From: Crocosphaera sp. UHCC 0190
GTDB taxonomy: Bacteria > Cyanobacteriota > Cyanobacteriia > Cyanobacteriales > Microcystaceae
DNA: 64,000 bases
NCBI RefSeq assembly: GCF_034932065.1
Contig: NZ_JAYGHP010000010.1
Location: forward strand, 62,001 to 126,000
Direction: 5' to 3'
Each line of letters opens with the position of its first letter. Position 1 is the first letter of the stretch. The translations under genes and the position numbers were made by a program. The notes beneath the pieces are model-generated. The model was not told the DNA's origin. It saw only the letters and a program-made list of their open reading frames with translations, and did no database searches. Below are positions 1-8,697 of this stretch, piece by piece.

Positions 1-4
1 GAAT

Positions 5-42
5 CCCCCGTTAAGCTCCTCTCGTCGCTGTAACGGTGGGAG
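5..42. repeat. Imperfect hairpin at the window edge
   Basis: CCGTTA (8-13) pairs with TAACGG (31-36), and flanking CCC (5-7) pairs with GGG (38-40) across a one-base bulge. It lies just past the 3' end of ycf34. It could be the terminator of that gene. Its CCCCCGTTA...TAACGGTGGGAG layout also resembles the last hairpin of IS200/IS605-type right ends in cyanobacteria. The sequence left of base 1 would decide. Confidence 0.35.
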
Positions 43-60
43 TCGTCAATATTTAGCTGA

Positions 61-309
61 TTAAGTAGGAACAGCTTCACCAGGGCGTAATTTAATCCAT
101 TTACCCCTTTCCTCTAAAAAGCTTTCACAACCAACCACATCCCACTCCATTTCGATATAATCATCTTTTGGGCGAATATTCACATTGATGGTGGGTTCTG
201 TTGGTTCAAAGGTGGGACTATTGGTTAAATGGGGTTGTTGGTGCTGTTCTTCAACTGCATTGTAAGTTGTACAACGATCAACGTAGTGGCAATTGATACA
301 AATACACAT
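61..309 (-). CDS. ycf34: Ycf34 family iron-sulfur protein
   Basis: This is an 82-residue soluble protein recognised as Ycf34, a family found in cyanobacteria and some algal plastids. The N-terminus MCICINCHYVDRC carries four closely spaced cysteines (residues 2, 4, 7, 13), and a further cysteine sits near residue 61. Family knowledge links Ycf34 to Fe-S cluster binding and to photosynthetic electron transport. Length is normal for the family. It stands alone and is divergent from the CCA-adding enzyme gene; the roughly 90-base gap between them should hold both promoters. Family assignment rests on the Cys-rich N-terminus and overall resemblance. Confidence 0.82.
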   Translation of the reverse strand: MCICINCHYVDRCTTYNAVEEQHQQPHLTNSPTFEPTEPTINVNIRPKDDYIEMEWDVVGCESFLEERGKWIKLRPGEAVPT

Positions 310-398
310 ACGTTTGTCCTCAATCCATCTTTATACTTTTTAATCTAACTCAAGTTAAGAAATTTTGCCCATATTTTATGGTTTATTTTTCATTGTAG

Positions 399-1667
399 AT
401 GACTGAACAAAATCCCATTTTCAATTTATCAGTACAGACTTTACCTTTTTGTTTAGATTTATTACCCTCAGCAGCTTGTTTAGTCGGGGGTGCGGTACGA
501 GATGCTTTGCTTAACTGTCAACGAGATTATTTAGATTTAGACTTTGTTTTACCCCAGTCAGCTATAGAAACTGCTCGAAAAATCGCCAACCACTACCATG
601 CAGGTTTTGTGGTTTTAGATGCTACCAGAAATATTGCCAGAGTAGTTTTTAAAGAGGGAACCGTTGATTTTGCTCAACAAGAAGGAGAAAGTGTAGAAAA
701 GGATTTACAGCGACGAGATTTTACTATTAATGCGATCGCCTACAATTTCCATCAACAAAAATTGCTAGATCCCTTAGAAGGATTAAAGGATTTACAGAGC
801 AAAACCTTAAGAATGATCTCACGAAAAAATCTCCAAGATGATCCCTTAAGATTATTAAGAGCTTATCGACAAGCTGCCCAATTAAATTTTACCATTGAAC
901 CCAAAACCAGGGAAACAATTCGAGATTTAGGGAGTTTAATTAATCATGTAGCTGCTGAGCGAGTTCAAGCTGAATTAAATTATTTATTGCTCAACCCAAG
1001 AGGGAGTTATTGGTTAACTGAGATTGGCAAAGATGGCTTATTAAAATATTGGTTCTCAATGATAAATGAAGATAATTATGAGCGATTAGAAAAAATCGAT
1101 CAAACAATTAAATTCTTAGAGAGTCATTTGCAAGCAGAAGAATTTAAGAACTTTTTAGATTTAAAAACTCAATCAAATATTTATGGTAGTCCCATTATTC
1201 AACGGGCAAAATTGGCGAGTTTAGTCTCTCATTTTCCTGAGCAAGCAGAAGCAGAATTACTCAATTTAAAATATTCTCGAAATGACATAAAAACTGTTGT
1301 CAATGTTGTTAAATTATTACCTTGGTTAAAGACAAATCAAGGAGAAATTGCTCTGAGACAACTCTACTTTTTCTTTTTAGAAATTGGGGATAGTTTTTCA
1401 GTTTTAGCTGTTTTAGCAATGGCTTTAAATCTCAATATTGATAATCTTTTGGGTTTAATTAAGCGTTATCTAGATCCACAAGATCAAGTTGCTCATCCTT
1501 CACCATTAGTCACCGGACATGATTTAATTAAACACTTAAATATGAAACCCAGTCCCCAACTAGGCAAGCTATTAACTGAAATTTCAATTGCTCGAATTGA
1601 AGGAAAAATATCAACCGTAAAAGAAGCGTTAGAATTTGCTAAAATCCATCATAATTTTCAAAATTAG
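399..1667 (+). CDS. CCA tRNA nucleotidyltransferase / poly(A) polymerase family
   Basis: The 422-residue product is a class II nucleotidyltransferase that adds or repairs the 3' CCA end of tRNA in the cytoplasm. The head domain shows VGGAVRD (29-35), the metal-binding DLD (46-48) and RRDFTINAIAYN (105-116). The tRNA-binding neck and body follow (about 150-270). Some cyanobacteria split CCA addition between a CC-adding and an A-adding enzyme, and I cannot tell from the sequence which activity this one has. The ATG start fits the family N-terminus. Its last four bases overlap the stop of the convergent histidine kinase gene. Confidence 0.88.
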   Translation: MTEQNPIFNLSVQTLPFCLDLLPSAACLVGGAVRDALLNCQRDYLDLDFVLPQSAIETARKIANHYHAGFVVLDATRNIARVVFKEGTVDFAQQEGESVEKDLQRRDFTINAIAYNFHQQKLLDPLEGLKDLQSKTLRMISRKNLQDDPLRLLRAYRQAAQLNFTIEPKTRETIRDLGSLINHVAAERVQAELNYLLLNPRGSYWLTEIGKDGLLKYWFSMINEDNYERLEKIDQTIKFLESHLQAEEFKNFLDLKTQSNIYGSPIIQRAKLASLVSHFPEQAEAELLNLKYSRNDIKTVVNVVKLLPWLKTNQGEIALRQLYFFFLEIGDSFSVLAVLAMALNLNIDNLLGLIKRYLDPQDQVAHPSPLVTGHDLIKHLNMKPSPQLGKLLTEISIARIEGKISTVKEALEFAKIHHNFQN

Positions 1668-2947
1668 TAAGATTTTTTTATCTCAAGTATTGGAATAATT
1701 ACCTCAAAATAAGAACCTATTCCTATCTGACTTTCAACGGTAATTTTACCCCGATGATAATGAGCGATCGACTGAGCAATAGATAAACCTAAACCCGTCC
1801 CTCCACTGCGATGACGAACTTTATCTGCTCGCCAAAAACGATCAAAAATATGGGGTAAATCTTTTGAGTGAATACCAATTCCCGTGTCTTTTACAGACAC
1901 TTTAGCCCAACGATTATTTTGTAAAAGACGAATCATCACAAACCCTTCAGCCGGGGTATAATTAAGGGCATTATAAATAAGATTAGAAAAGAGACGTTTC
2001 AGTTGTCCTTCATTCCCCATTACCCAAACTTTATCTAAATCTTGATAGTCTAAGGTAATTTTCTTTTCTTGGGCTAAAGGTTCGAGTAAATCAACTAAAT
2101 CTTGAAGTAAATTATTCAGCATAATTTGAGTCCATTTAGGGTTAGATTGGAGATTTGGGGTATCAGTCCGCGCTAAAAATAGTAAATCTTCTACTAAGTG
2201 AATCATCTGCTCCGTTGCACTAGCGATCGCCCCTACTTTTCTCAGATCTTTATCATGAAGACGTTCAGGATGACGACTCATAATGTCAATAGAAGCTTTA
2301 ATGGCTGTCAAAGGCCCCCGTAATTCATGAGAGGCATCGGCGGTAAATTGTTTCTGTTGTTGGACGCTTTTTTCAATGGGTTTAACTGCATTTTCTGTCA
2401 GCCAAAACCCCCCCAAGGTGACTAATCCTAATGTTGCTAAAGTTGCAATTACTAAATTTAATAATAGTTGATTTTTTTCAGCTTCTAATTCCGTTAAAGA
2501 TTGACTAATACGAATATAACCCTTTAAAGAAGATTGCTGAAAATTAGAAGAATTTAAAGACACTGATAGGGTAATTGTCCGAATTCGGGATGAAGAAGAC
2601 CGTTTAGAAGAATATAGGGTCAGTAAGCCAGGTTGTGGTTCAAAAGGAACCACCAAATTGCCATGACTTCCTAAACGACGTTTCTCACTATCAAACCATT
2701 CAATCGCTTGGGTTTTGGAATTAAAAAGATTATCGTTACCTAATTGAGTAAAATATTGAGTCCCTTGATGTTTAACTTGACTAAATGTGGGAGCAACAAC
2801 TTCAGCGAGAGTCATTAATTTATTATCCAGTTGCCGAGAAAGACTGCGACTGAACAAAAAATAAATACCACCACTAAAAAGAATGAGTATGGCTTCCATA
2901 ACTATCAGATATGATAGAAGAAGACGAACACGCAAATTTTGAAACAT
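1664..2947 (-). CDS. Sensor histidine kinase, RppB-like
   Basis: A 427-residue membrane kinase with TM segments at about 10-33 and 161-184 enclosing a sensor region of about 125 residues. There is no obvious HAMP motif. The dimerisation domain has the H-box ADASHELRGPLTAIK with phospho-acceptor His207. The ATPase domain shows the N-box (SNLIYNALNYTP), G1 (DTGIGI) and G2 (GGTGLGLSIAQS). It lies directly downstream of an OmpR-type regulator in the same direction, so the two form a two-component pair. The pair resembles cyanobacterial RppA/RppB (NrsR/NrsS), known for redox or nickel responses. The signal here is not known, and the name is by resemblance only. Confidence 0.88.
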   Translation of the reverse strand: MFQNLRVRLLLSYLIVMEAILILFSGGIYFLFSRSLSRQLDNKLMTLAEVVAPTFSQVKHQGTQYFTQLGNDNLFNSKTQAIEWFDSEKRRLGSHGNLVVPFEPQPGLLTLYSSKRSSSSRIRTITLSVSLNSSNFQQSSLKGYIRISQSLTELEAEKNQLLLNLVIATLATLGLVTLGGFWLTENAVKPIEKSVQQQKQFTADASHELRGPLTAIKASIDIMSRHPERLHDKDLRKVGAIASATEQMIHLVEDLLFLARTDTPNLQSNPKWTQIMLNNLLQDLVDLLEPLAQEKKITLDYQDLDKVWVMGNEGQLKRLFSNLIYNALNYTPAEGFVMIRLLQNNRWAKVSVKDTGIGIHSKDLPHIFDRFWRADKVRHRSGGTGLGLSIAQSIAHYHRGKITVESQIGIGSYFEVIIPILEIKKSY

Positions 2948-2993
2948 CCGTTATCACCCTCATCTATGAGGAACGTAACCATAGGTAAACTGA

Positions 2994-3671
2994 CTAAGGA
3001 GACTCTTTGAGGCGATATCCTAAACCATAAACCGTCTCAATGATATCTGATGTCATGCCAGCTGCTTTGAGCTTTTGACGTAAACTACTAATATGAGCTT
3101 TAACCGTTGCTTCTTCCGGTAGCTGATCCATTGACCACAGATGATCAAGAATTTGAGCGCGGCTAAACATACGGCGAGGATGGCGCAAGAAAAATTCCAA
3201 CAGACGATATTCTTTAGGACTCAGATTTAACATTTCGCCCTGATAAGAGACTTCACAGGTACTCGGATCAACAGAAAGCTCACCCCAGACCAAAATAGGC
3301 AGTAAATTCGCTTCTCCTCGGCGAAGTAAGGCCCGAATGCGTGCAGAAAGTTCTTCAAGATCAAAGGGCTTAACTAAATAATCATCAGCACCTGCATCAA
3401 GCCCTTTTACCCTGTCGTTAATGGTGTCCCTGGCCGTTAGCATCAAAATGGGGGTTTTACAGCCACTCGAACGCAACTGCCGACACAAAGCTATTCCATC
3501 GATCTTAGGCAACATGACATCTAACAAGATGAGGTCGTAATCGAAAACATCCAGCAATTCCCAGGCGGATTGTCCATCATGGGCGACTTCTACCACATAG
3601 TTGCGATCATCAAGATCTTCCGCAATAGGAATGGCGATATTTTCGTCGTCTTCTACCAGTAAGATTTTCAT
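2994..3671 (-). CDS. OmpR-family response regulator, RppA-like
   Basis: A 225-residue regulator with a receiver domain (1-115) and a winged-helix DNA-binding domain (about 130-222). The receiver has the acidic pair (VEDDE), phospho-acceptor Asp51 in LILLDVMLP, and the conserved Lys in YLVKPFD. The effector domain shows LSPKEYRLLEFFLRHPRR and ETVYGLGYRL, typical of OmpR/PhoB members. It is upstream of the cognate sensor kinase with about 46 bases between them, so they are probably co-transcribed. The receiver and effector are both intact. Confidence 0.9.
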   Translation of the reverse strand: MKILLVEDDENIAIPIAEDLDDRNYVVEVAHDGQSAWELLDVFDYDLILLDVMLPKIDGIALCRQLRSSGCKTPILMLTARDTINDRVKGLDAGADDYLVKPFDLEELSARIRALLRRGEANLLPILVWGELSVDPSTCEVSYQGEMLNLSPKEYRLLEFFLRHPRRMFSRAQILDHLWSMDQLPEEATVKAHISSLRQKLKAAGMTSDIIETVYGLGYRLKESP

Positions 3672-3736
3672 GATGGTAAGGGTCGATAATGGTTAACTTA
3701 GATCAAACTTTGATCTTTTTAGGGAATCTTGACAAA

Positions 3737-4738
3737 CTAATCAGTCATAGTTGATTCAGAATCGGCCAGACTCACGGTAGTGCTTTCAAAACGACCAGGA
3801 CGTTCCCGCCCCCATTCTGCCACTTGTTTTAAGACTGACGCTTCAATCTGGGCCTGATTGGCCGCATCTTCTAAACTGGAACTGCTGCCTTTACGCAGAG
3901 AGCGAATCGCTGTCTGAACTTTCTTATAGGTTCTGGTGCGATAATTGATTTGTTTTTCTCGTTGGGCAACAATTAAACCCGCAGCTAGGTCGTTGGCTAA
4001 GGGAATGGACGCTTTTAAGGGGGTTGTTGCTGTGGGAGTAACCACCAATTGAGCAACTTTTACTGATTGAATGGGCCTTTGTTTGCTTTGCTCTACCAAA
4101 GTTAATGGTTGTTCTTGTCGAACAGAATTAAGGGGCTGCTTATTTGGTTCTTCAAAAATCGGGACACTAACCATGGCTAGAGTCTGGTTTGTTTCTTGTA
4201 AAGCATGATTGGCTGCGTTTGATGACTCAACAGAAGGGTTGACTTGTCTGGCAAGCTTAGGGGTTGCTTTACGCTGTACTGCTACTGAGGGATGGATGAT
4301 AGGATTTGACGGGGATTGAGTTCTCTGAGCAGAATTATTTTGATCCGTTGTTTGACTCTTTGCTCTTGCACTTTCTGGTGCTGTCTTGGCAATTTTAGGC
4401 ACAGAAATCTGGGGGGACGGGGCATGACTGACTGATCGGGTCAAATCCTTTGGGGTTTGGTAAGTGGCTAACTGTGCTTGCAAAGCCTTGATTTGCTGGT
4501 CTTTTTCAGCTTTTAGGGCTTCAATTTGTTGTCGATTAGTTTCGATTTGCTGTTGATAATCCGAAGGGATATCTTGGATGTTACGGTGAAACCCTTTTGC
4601 GCTTTCAGGACTGGTGGCAACAATTGCCGACTTTTGCTGACGCATAGCAAATATGGTCAGAAATGCTAACACAGCGATCACACCATTGATCTGTAGTAGG
4701 GTTTTTAGGACATAAAGCAAAGATTTCATTGATTCCAT
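3737..4738 (-). CDS. Membrane-anchored coiled-coil protein, unknown function
   Basis: This 333-residue protein was not recognised. One N-terminal TM helix (about 10-28, INGVIAVLAFLTIF) is followed by a short coiled coil rich in Gln and Lys (about 58-92, e.g. IETNRQQIEALKAEKDQQIK). A long low-complexity Ser/Thr/Pro/Gln region comes next, then a basic C-terminal segment near 265-300 (KVQTAIRSLRKGSSS). The pattern suggests an inner-membrane anchor with an extended linker. It follows the two-component operon in the same direction with a gap of about 65 bases from the rppA-like start. A role with that system is possible but nothing in the sequence shows it. Confidence 0.6.
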   Translation of the reverse strand: MESMKSLLYVLKTLLQINGVIAVLAFLTIFAMRQQKSAIVATSPESAKGFHRNIQDIPSDYQQQIETNRQQIEALKAEKDQQIKALQAQLATYQTPKDLTRSVSHAPSPQISVPKIAKTAPESARAKSQTTDQNNSAQRTQSPSNPIIHPSVAVQRKATPKLARQVNPSVESSNAANHALQETNQTLAMVSVPIFEEPNKQPLNSVRQEQPLTLVEQSKQRPIQSVKVAQLVVTPTATTPLKASIPLANDLAAGLIVAQREKQINYRTRTYKKVQTAIRSLRKGSSSSLEDAANQAQIEASVLKQVAEWGRERPGRFESTTVSLADSESTMTD

Positions 4739-5016
4739 TCCTCACATAAGGTGTCTCTACAATCGAGGCACTTGACTATAGGTAGTATTGTGACAAAAAA
4801 TGTTAGAAAATGGTTTCAATCGGTTTTTCATAATTGGAATTGTCATCAAAATATGTTAATAAGATTGGACGAAAATAATCCTTAAATTACCCAAATCTTC
4901 ATTGACCATCAAAGTGGTAAGAGTAGCAGGTGATTTATTATTACACCAAAATTGTCAACAACTCGTCAAGGGCCAGGGGAAAATGATAGGCTAATAAATG
5001 TCAAACTTACTTATCT

Positions 5017-5574
5017 ATGTCACAGCTTAATCTCCATCCTCCTCAGTTAGAACAATTAGGCGAAATTGTCGCCCTAGATAATTGCTGTTTGGGGGGACTC
5101 TGGACAATAGATGGTTATAAACGAGAGTTGGCTAGTCCTAATAGTCATTTTTTATTGCTATCATTGGGGCCCCAGAAATCAGTGATTGGTTGTGGCTGTT
5201 TTTGGGCAATTTTAGAAGAAGCTCATATTACCTTATTAATGGTTCATCCCGATTATCAAGGACAAGGGTTAGGACAACTACTCCTTTATGGATTACTCCG
5301 AGATGCGGTGAAACGTCAACTAGAACGCGCTACCCTAGAAGTTCGCGTTTCTAATCAAGCGGCCCTGACTTTGTATCAAAAATTTGGCTTCAAAATTGCT
5401 GGACGACGTAAAGGCTATTATCAACAAACGGGAGAAGATGCTTTGATCCTTTGGCGGGGCGATTTACATTATCCTCAATTTCAACAAGTCTTATCAACTT
5501 GGGAACAACAAATCAGCGATCGCCTGACCACAAATCATTGGCAATTCTCTATCGATGGGTGTGCAATGGATTAG
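5017..5574 (+). CDS. rimI: Ribosomal-protein-alanine N-acetyltransferase, RimI-like (GNAT)
   Basis: A 185-residue GNAT-fold acetyltransferase that would transfer acetyl from acetyl-CoA to an N-terminal amine, classically that of ribosomal protein S18. The acetyl-CoA pyrophosphate loop reads HPDYQGQGLGQLLL (about 88-101), followed by the usual LEVRVSNQAALTLYQKFGF stretch. The protein is longer at both ends than E. coli RimI (148 residues), as is common in cyanobacteria. True substrates of cyanobacterial RimI-like proteins are not certain. Confidence 0.82.
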   Translation: MSQLNLHPPQLEQLGEIVALDNCCLGGLWTIDGYKRELASPNSHFLLLSLGPQKSVIGCGCFWAILEEAHITLLMVHPDYQGQGLGQLLLYGLLRDAVKRQLERATLEVRVSNQAALTLYQKFGFKIAGRRKGYYQQTGEDALILWRGDLHYPQFQQVLSTWEQQISDRLTTNHWQFSIDGCAMD

Positions 5575-5627
5575 AATAGACGGTACAGTTTGAATAAGAC
5601 TAATTTGTTTCATAGAATTACCTGATA

Positions 5628-6221
5628 ATGATGATCCTAAAACCCCCCACAATTCGACTCACTGAAAAAGCAGAACAAATTTTGCGAGGAGCTTTACCAG
5701 AGTTTTTAAATAATGGTTACGCTGGTACAAGTATGGATAAAGTTGCCAAAACTGCTGGGGTTTCCAAACAAACCCTATATAGTTATTTTTGCGATAAAGA
5801 AGGATTATTTACGGCCTTAATTAAATACGTTGCTTGTCAAAAATTTCGCTTAGTTTGGTCCCAACCTTTAATGGGAGAACCTCAAGCAGTGTTAACCCAA
5901 TTAGCACAACGCATTCTTCAAGAAATTCATGATCCTGAGCATCTTTGCTTTGTTCGTCTTATTATTGCCGAATCAGAGAAACATCCTGAATTATCTCAAT
6001 TATTTTTACAGACTGTCGCTCAACCTGCGATCGCTATTCTCAAAAACTATCTTGAAGAACATTCTGAACTAAACATTGATGATCCTGAAGTCATTGCCCA
6101 TATTTTTGTGGGAACCTTAATTCATCATACCCTCACCCAAGAAATGCTTCATGGTAAAGAGATTATTCCCATGAAAGCTGAGGGATTAATTAAGAATTTG
6201 GTTAACTTAATTGTCAATTAG
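5628..6221 (+). CDS. TetR/AcrR family transcriptional regulator
   Basis: A 197-residue repressor-type protein. The N-terminal helix-turn-helix runs from about 14 to 60: AEQILRGALPEFLNNGYAGT, then VAKTAGVSKQTLYSYFCDKE. The C-terminal half is an all-helical ligand-binding and dimerisation domain of the kind found in AcrR-like members. No efflux or enzyme gene sits beside it to suggest a target. Two ATG codons lie in tandem at the start. The gene is about 50 bases after rimI and could be read with it. Confidence 0.88.
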   Translation: MMILKPPTIRLTEKAEQILRGALPEFLNNGYAGTSMDKVAKTAGVSKQTLYSYFCDKEGLFTALIKYVACQKFRLVWSQPLMGEPQAVLTQLAQRILQEIHDPEHLCFVRLIIAESEKHPELSQLFLQTVAQPAIAILKNYLEEHSELNIDDPEVIAHIFVGTLIHHTLTQEMLHGKEIIPMKAEGLIKNLVNLIVN

Positions 6222-6244
6222 ACTTATATCAAAGAGTCTGAAAA

Positions 6245-6988
6245 TCACCCCCCAAAAACAACCGCATCAGGAATTTCGTAACGCTCGTTGCCAATACGAA
6301 TAATGGAGAGATCCCCTTCTTTAGATGCCCTAAACTCGCCGGGATCGGCTTGACTGACATCAGCACTAATCGCTTTACCATTTTCAAAGAAAATCACGCG
6401 GCTTCGTCCATCCGGTTTTTTTACCGTTACATCAGCATTACCATTGCCTTTACGAGTCACGCCAAAAGGACAAGATCCCGTCGGTTGTCCATTCCCCATG
6501 GAACAGGGAATATTGCCCGTAGCGTGAAAATTTGTCCCCGGAACTTTAGCATCACTGGTAGTATTACCTGCAATATTGATTTGTAGTTTGTAGTTTGCTA
6601 CTTCGTTGCGTCGCGCTGCACTTCGTATTAGGGCAACCCTTATTAAGTAATCCCCAGAGGCGGGAAGGGTACCTTTAAATTGATTGTTATTAGTCTCGCC
6701 GATGAACATTGCCCCATCATTGCCTGGCACTTTTCCAGGGGCAAAAATATTAAAGGAGTTTCCCCCATTATTAGTATTTAGGCTAACTGTCATTAATTGT
6801 CCTGCTTTAGCATTAATCAGGTAATCGACAATCTGCTCACCTTTGATTTTGCCTTGAATAGTTGTTCCTGATGTTCCTGATTGAAATTGTACCCGTTCTT
6901 TACGGATTTCACTCAAGGCTGGCGTTGAAAACATTGCAGGTGTAGTTATTAAGGCAGTAAGTAATAAAGCTGAAAAAAGCTTACGCAT
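6245..6988 (-). CDS. Secreted protein with PPC-like beta domain
   Basis: A 247-residue exported protein. The N-terminus MRKLFSALLLTALITTPAMF is a clear signal peptide, with cleavage probably after ...STPALS. Residues about 30-135 resemble a bacterial pre-peptidase C-terminal (PPC) beta-sandwich (e.g. AKAGQLMTVSLNT and LPASGDYLIRVAL). The C-terminal part (about 150-245) has GNADVTVKKPDGRSRVIFFE, another beta-rich unit often seen in cyanobacterial periplasmic proteins. No peptidase domain is present. It converges with the TetR gene, separated by about 23 bases. Function is unknown. Confidence 0.68.
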   Translation of the reverse strand: MRKLFSALLLTALITTPAMFSTPALSEIRKERVQFQSGTSGTTIQGKIKGEQIVDYLINAKAGQLMTVSLNTNNGGNSFNIFAPGKVPGNDGAMFIGETNNNQFKGTLPASGDYLIRVALIRSAARRNEVANYKLQINIAGNTTSDAKVPGTNFHATGNIPCSMGNGQPTGSCPFGVTRKGNGNADVTVKKPDGRSRVIFFENGKAISADVSQADPGEFRASKEGDLSIIRIGNERYEIPDAVVFGG

Positions 6989-7043
6989 GATTTAAGTTTT
7001 CTGTCATTACATATATTGTTAATGAGACGGTGAAAGGAACGAT

Positions 7044-7408
7044 TTGACATCATCCCCGCCCTAAAAGTGCGGGGATTCCCAAACCTCACGATTTAGGTTT
7101 CTGCTTCATAGCAACAGCCTCCACCCTCAAGGAGTTTTCTGGTCTTATGTTCGCTCCACAGACTATCCCCGCAAGCCCTGCGGTTCTTATGTGTCGAAAT
7201 CTCAAACAAGAGAATTCTTGTGTGTTTTGATTCTAGGGGTGGACTGCCCATTGCCCTGTCCTCTTTTCCCGGTCTACCGATTTGTCTGCGCCGCCAGTCA
7301 AACTGGGCTTCGCTCGTTAGGCTATCTGAATCCATCGTCGCGGGTGGGTCAGTGACCATATTCATTCTACCATATAAAGCCGTCCTACAAGGACGGGGTT
7401 TCAAACCC
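7044..7408 (-). mobile_element. Non-autonomous IS200/IS605-type element with TnpB-like right end, no tnpB
   Basis: About 365 bases are framed by two subterminal hairpins: a right-end stem TCCCCGC/GCGGGGA (7053-7059 with 7069-7075), and a left-end stem CCGTCC/GGACGG (7380-7385 with 7391-7396). Read on the minus strand, the end nearest 7044 closes with GGGGATGATGTCAA. Upstream of it are GTGGAGCGAACATAAGACC and an inner ACCGCAGGG/TTGCGGGG hairpin, an arrangement seen at the 3' end of cyanobacterial tnpB elements, where the omega RNA is encoded. No TnpB or TnpA frame remains. A 105-codon open frame inside it is a by-product of this structure. Exact boundaries are estimates. Confidence 0.6.
7053..7240 (-). 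ncRNA. Candidate omega-RNA-like (reRNA) segment of the IS605 element
   Basis: The right part of the element, read on the minus strand, keeps the features of a TnpB guide-RNA scaffold. These are the GCAGGGCTTGCGGGG hairpin, the single-stranded AGTCTGTGGAGCGAACATAAGA block, and the terminal GC-rich hairpin ending near TGTCAA. In active elements the guide would be read from the flanking DNA past 7044. No protein partner is encoded here, so any activity would need a TnpB supplied in trans. This is pattern recognition, not a covariance-model result. Confidence 0.35.
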
Positions 7409-7566
7409 AATTTTCAGATGATTAAGGAAGGCGATTCAACTTCCTCACACGCAAATATTCCCTACAATTACCTTAAATGGGTTGGCTCTCCTGAGTTTCG
7501 TGGGTCTATCTTGTCTCCCCATCTAGGCATAGTCAGATAGAGCAAGCTTTTCAGGCTTTAGAGAGA

Positions 7567-7602
7567 TTATAGAATGTATCATGATGATAGATTCTATACA
7601 CG
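7567..7602. repeat. Inverted repeat downstream of the PEP-CTERM gene
   Basis: TATAGAAT and ATTCTATA face each other across about 15 bases (roughly 7569-7599). It is 20-50 bases past the stop of the minus-strand PEP-CTERM gene, where a terminator would be expected. It lacks a T-run, so the role is uncertain. The 7409-7566 stretch beside it shows short coding-like fragments I could not identify. Confidence 0.4.
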
Positions 7603-7624
7603 GAATCCAAGAGAGCCATGGGTT

Positions 7625-8305
7625 TTAGCTTTTGCGCTTGCGGCTAACCAATCCACCTAAGCCTAATACACCTAAGCCTAAAAGGGTGCTGGGTTCGGGT
7701 ACTTGTTGTTGGGTAAGGCCATTACCCACGCTGTCTAAGGCACCGTCTCCAGTAATGGTGATGGTATATTCAACTGAAATATTCTTGGTATGAAAAGGCA
7801 AAATGCTGACTGCATTAGGCTGACTTCCACCCACAGAAGTTAAAGTTGCAAGAACCTGTAGCGTATTAGAATCAATGATGTCCTTGACTACCGTAACACC
7901 GGGAGGAGTAGTTGTCGTTACATCCAAGCTCATCAGATCAAAAAAATTATTATTAGTGGGATCAATATCAACATCGTAGGATATCCGAAAAGGTGTGCCT
8001 ACTGGGGTGTCCACTGCGACCAAATCAGGATTAAACTGAAAGAAGAAATCCCACTGAGAACCGTCAGTCTTCAACGACACTATATCAGTACCTTCGTCAG
8101 AGGGATCGCTGATAAAAAAATTTGAGAAGAACTTGTCACCACAAAACAAACTGCCAAGTTCTTCTCCCTCCATGACCGAACCTTCAAAACAAGTCATTTG
8201 TGCTGCTGAAGCGGAGGGAGCGTTAACAGTACCAACAACGGCAGTAATGCCGATGGTGGTGAGACCGGAAGCAAAGGCTTTAATTAATTTGTTAGTTATC
8301 AACAT
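7625..8305 (-). CDS. PEP-CTERM sorting domain protein
   Basis: A 226-residue exported protein. A signal peptide covers about 1-34 (hydrophobic ASGLTTIGITAVVGTV, then ASA). A beta-rich, Asp/Thr-rich body follows. The C-terminus is a textbook PEP-CTERM anchor: VPEPSTLLGLGVLGLGG, then SRKRKS. Family knowledge: such tails are recognised by exosortase and direct proteins to the surface or into exopolysaccharide. No exosortase gene lies in this window. The promoter just upstream carries a C8 tract on the + strand (see 8363-8390). The body domain was not recognised. Confidence 0.85.
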   Translation of the reverse strand: MLITNKLIKAFASGLTTIGITAVVGTVNAPSASAAQMTCFEGSVMEGEELGSLFCGDKFFSNFFISDPSDEGTDIVSLKTDGSQWDFFFQFNPDLVAVDTPVGTPFRISYDVDIDPTNNNFFDLMSLDVTTTTPPGVTVVKDIIDSNTLQVLATLTSVGGSQPNAVSILPFHTKNISVEYTITITGDGALDSVGNGLTQQQVPEPSTLLGLGVLGLGGLVSRKRKS

Positions 8306-8362
8306 GACTGAACTACCTAATGACTAAAAAACTCCTCACAGGGAGCAAATAAAGGCATTTAA

Positions 8363-8390
8363 AAGATATCACCCCCCCCGATTTTGTCAA
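8363..8390 (-). promoter_or_regulatory. Predicted promoter of the PEP-CTERM gene, homopolymer in spacer
   Basis: On the minus strand TTGACA (8390-8385) is followed after 16 bases by TATCTT (8368-8363). The spacer contains AAATCGGGGGGGG, i.e. a run of eight G. It is about 60-85 bases upstream of the ATG at 8305. The same string, C8GATTT on the + strand, lies in the predicted promoter spacer of the other PEP-CTERM gene at 57517-57544. Confidence 0.55.
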
Positions 8391-8493
8391 GGGGCTATTT
8401 CCGTCTTTTTTAACTTTTTTTAGGAATATTATGGGTTTTTCTAGGTTTTAGAATGCTTAATGTAAGTTTAGTTTTTTTATTGTATAGCGATGA

Positions 8494-8664
8494 TACAGAT
8501 TAGGAAATCTTATTAAGGATAGAATAATCTCAGACCTTAAGGGTTCAGAAAAAGTTGATCGCTTTGGTGTACCTGATGCGCTTCCTCAACTTCCTTTGTC
8601 CTTGAAGTATCGAGGAAAAGAAGTCGAAGTTGTTGCAATGCTTGATACGGGAGCAAGTGTTTAA
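8494..8664 (+). pseudogene. Truncated retropepsin-like aspartic protease remnant
   Basis: An open frame between two stops reads ...FGVPDALPQLPLSLKYRGK, then EVEVVAMLDTGASV and TAA. Strand-strand-DTGA is the start of a clan AA (retropepsin-like) aspartic protease, a small family often next to toxin-antitoxin genes in cyanobacteria. The chain stops right after the active-site DTGAS, the rest of the fold is missing, and no ATG start is visible at the N-terminal side. It is therefore treated as a decayed gene. It ends 33 bases before the Uma2 gene, which may have inserted or recombined here. Confidence 0.55.
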
Positions 8665-8697
8665 GTTACAATAAAAGCAAGTTTTCCCCTAGATATC

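Noticed and set aside
7093-7410. A 105-codon frame on the minus strand inside the IS605-type element
   Set aside because: It follows the element's structural RNA-like sequence and has no TnpB or TnpA motif, so I treat it as a by-product of the end structure.
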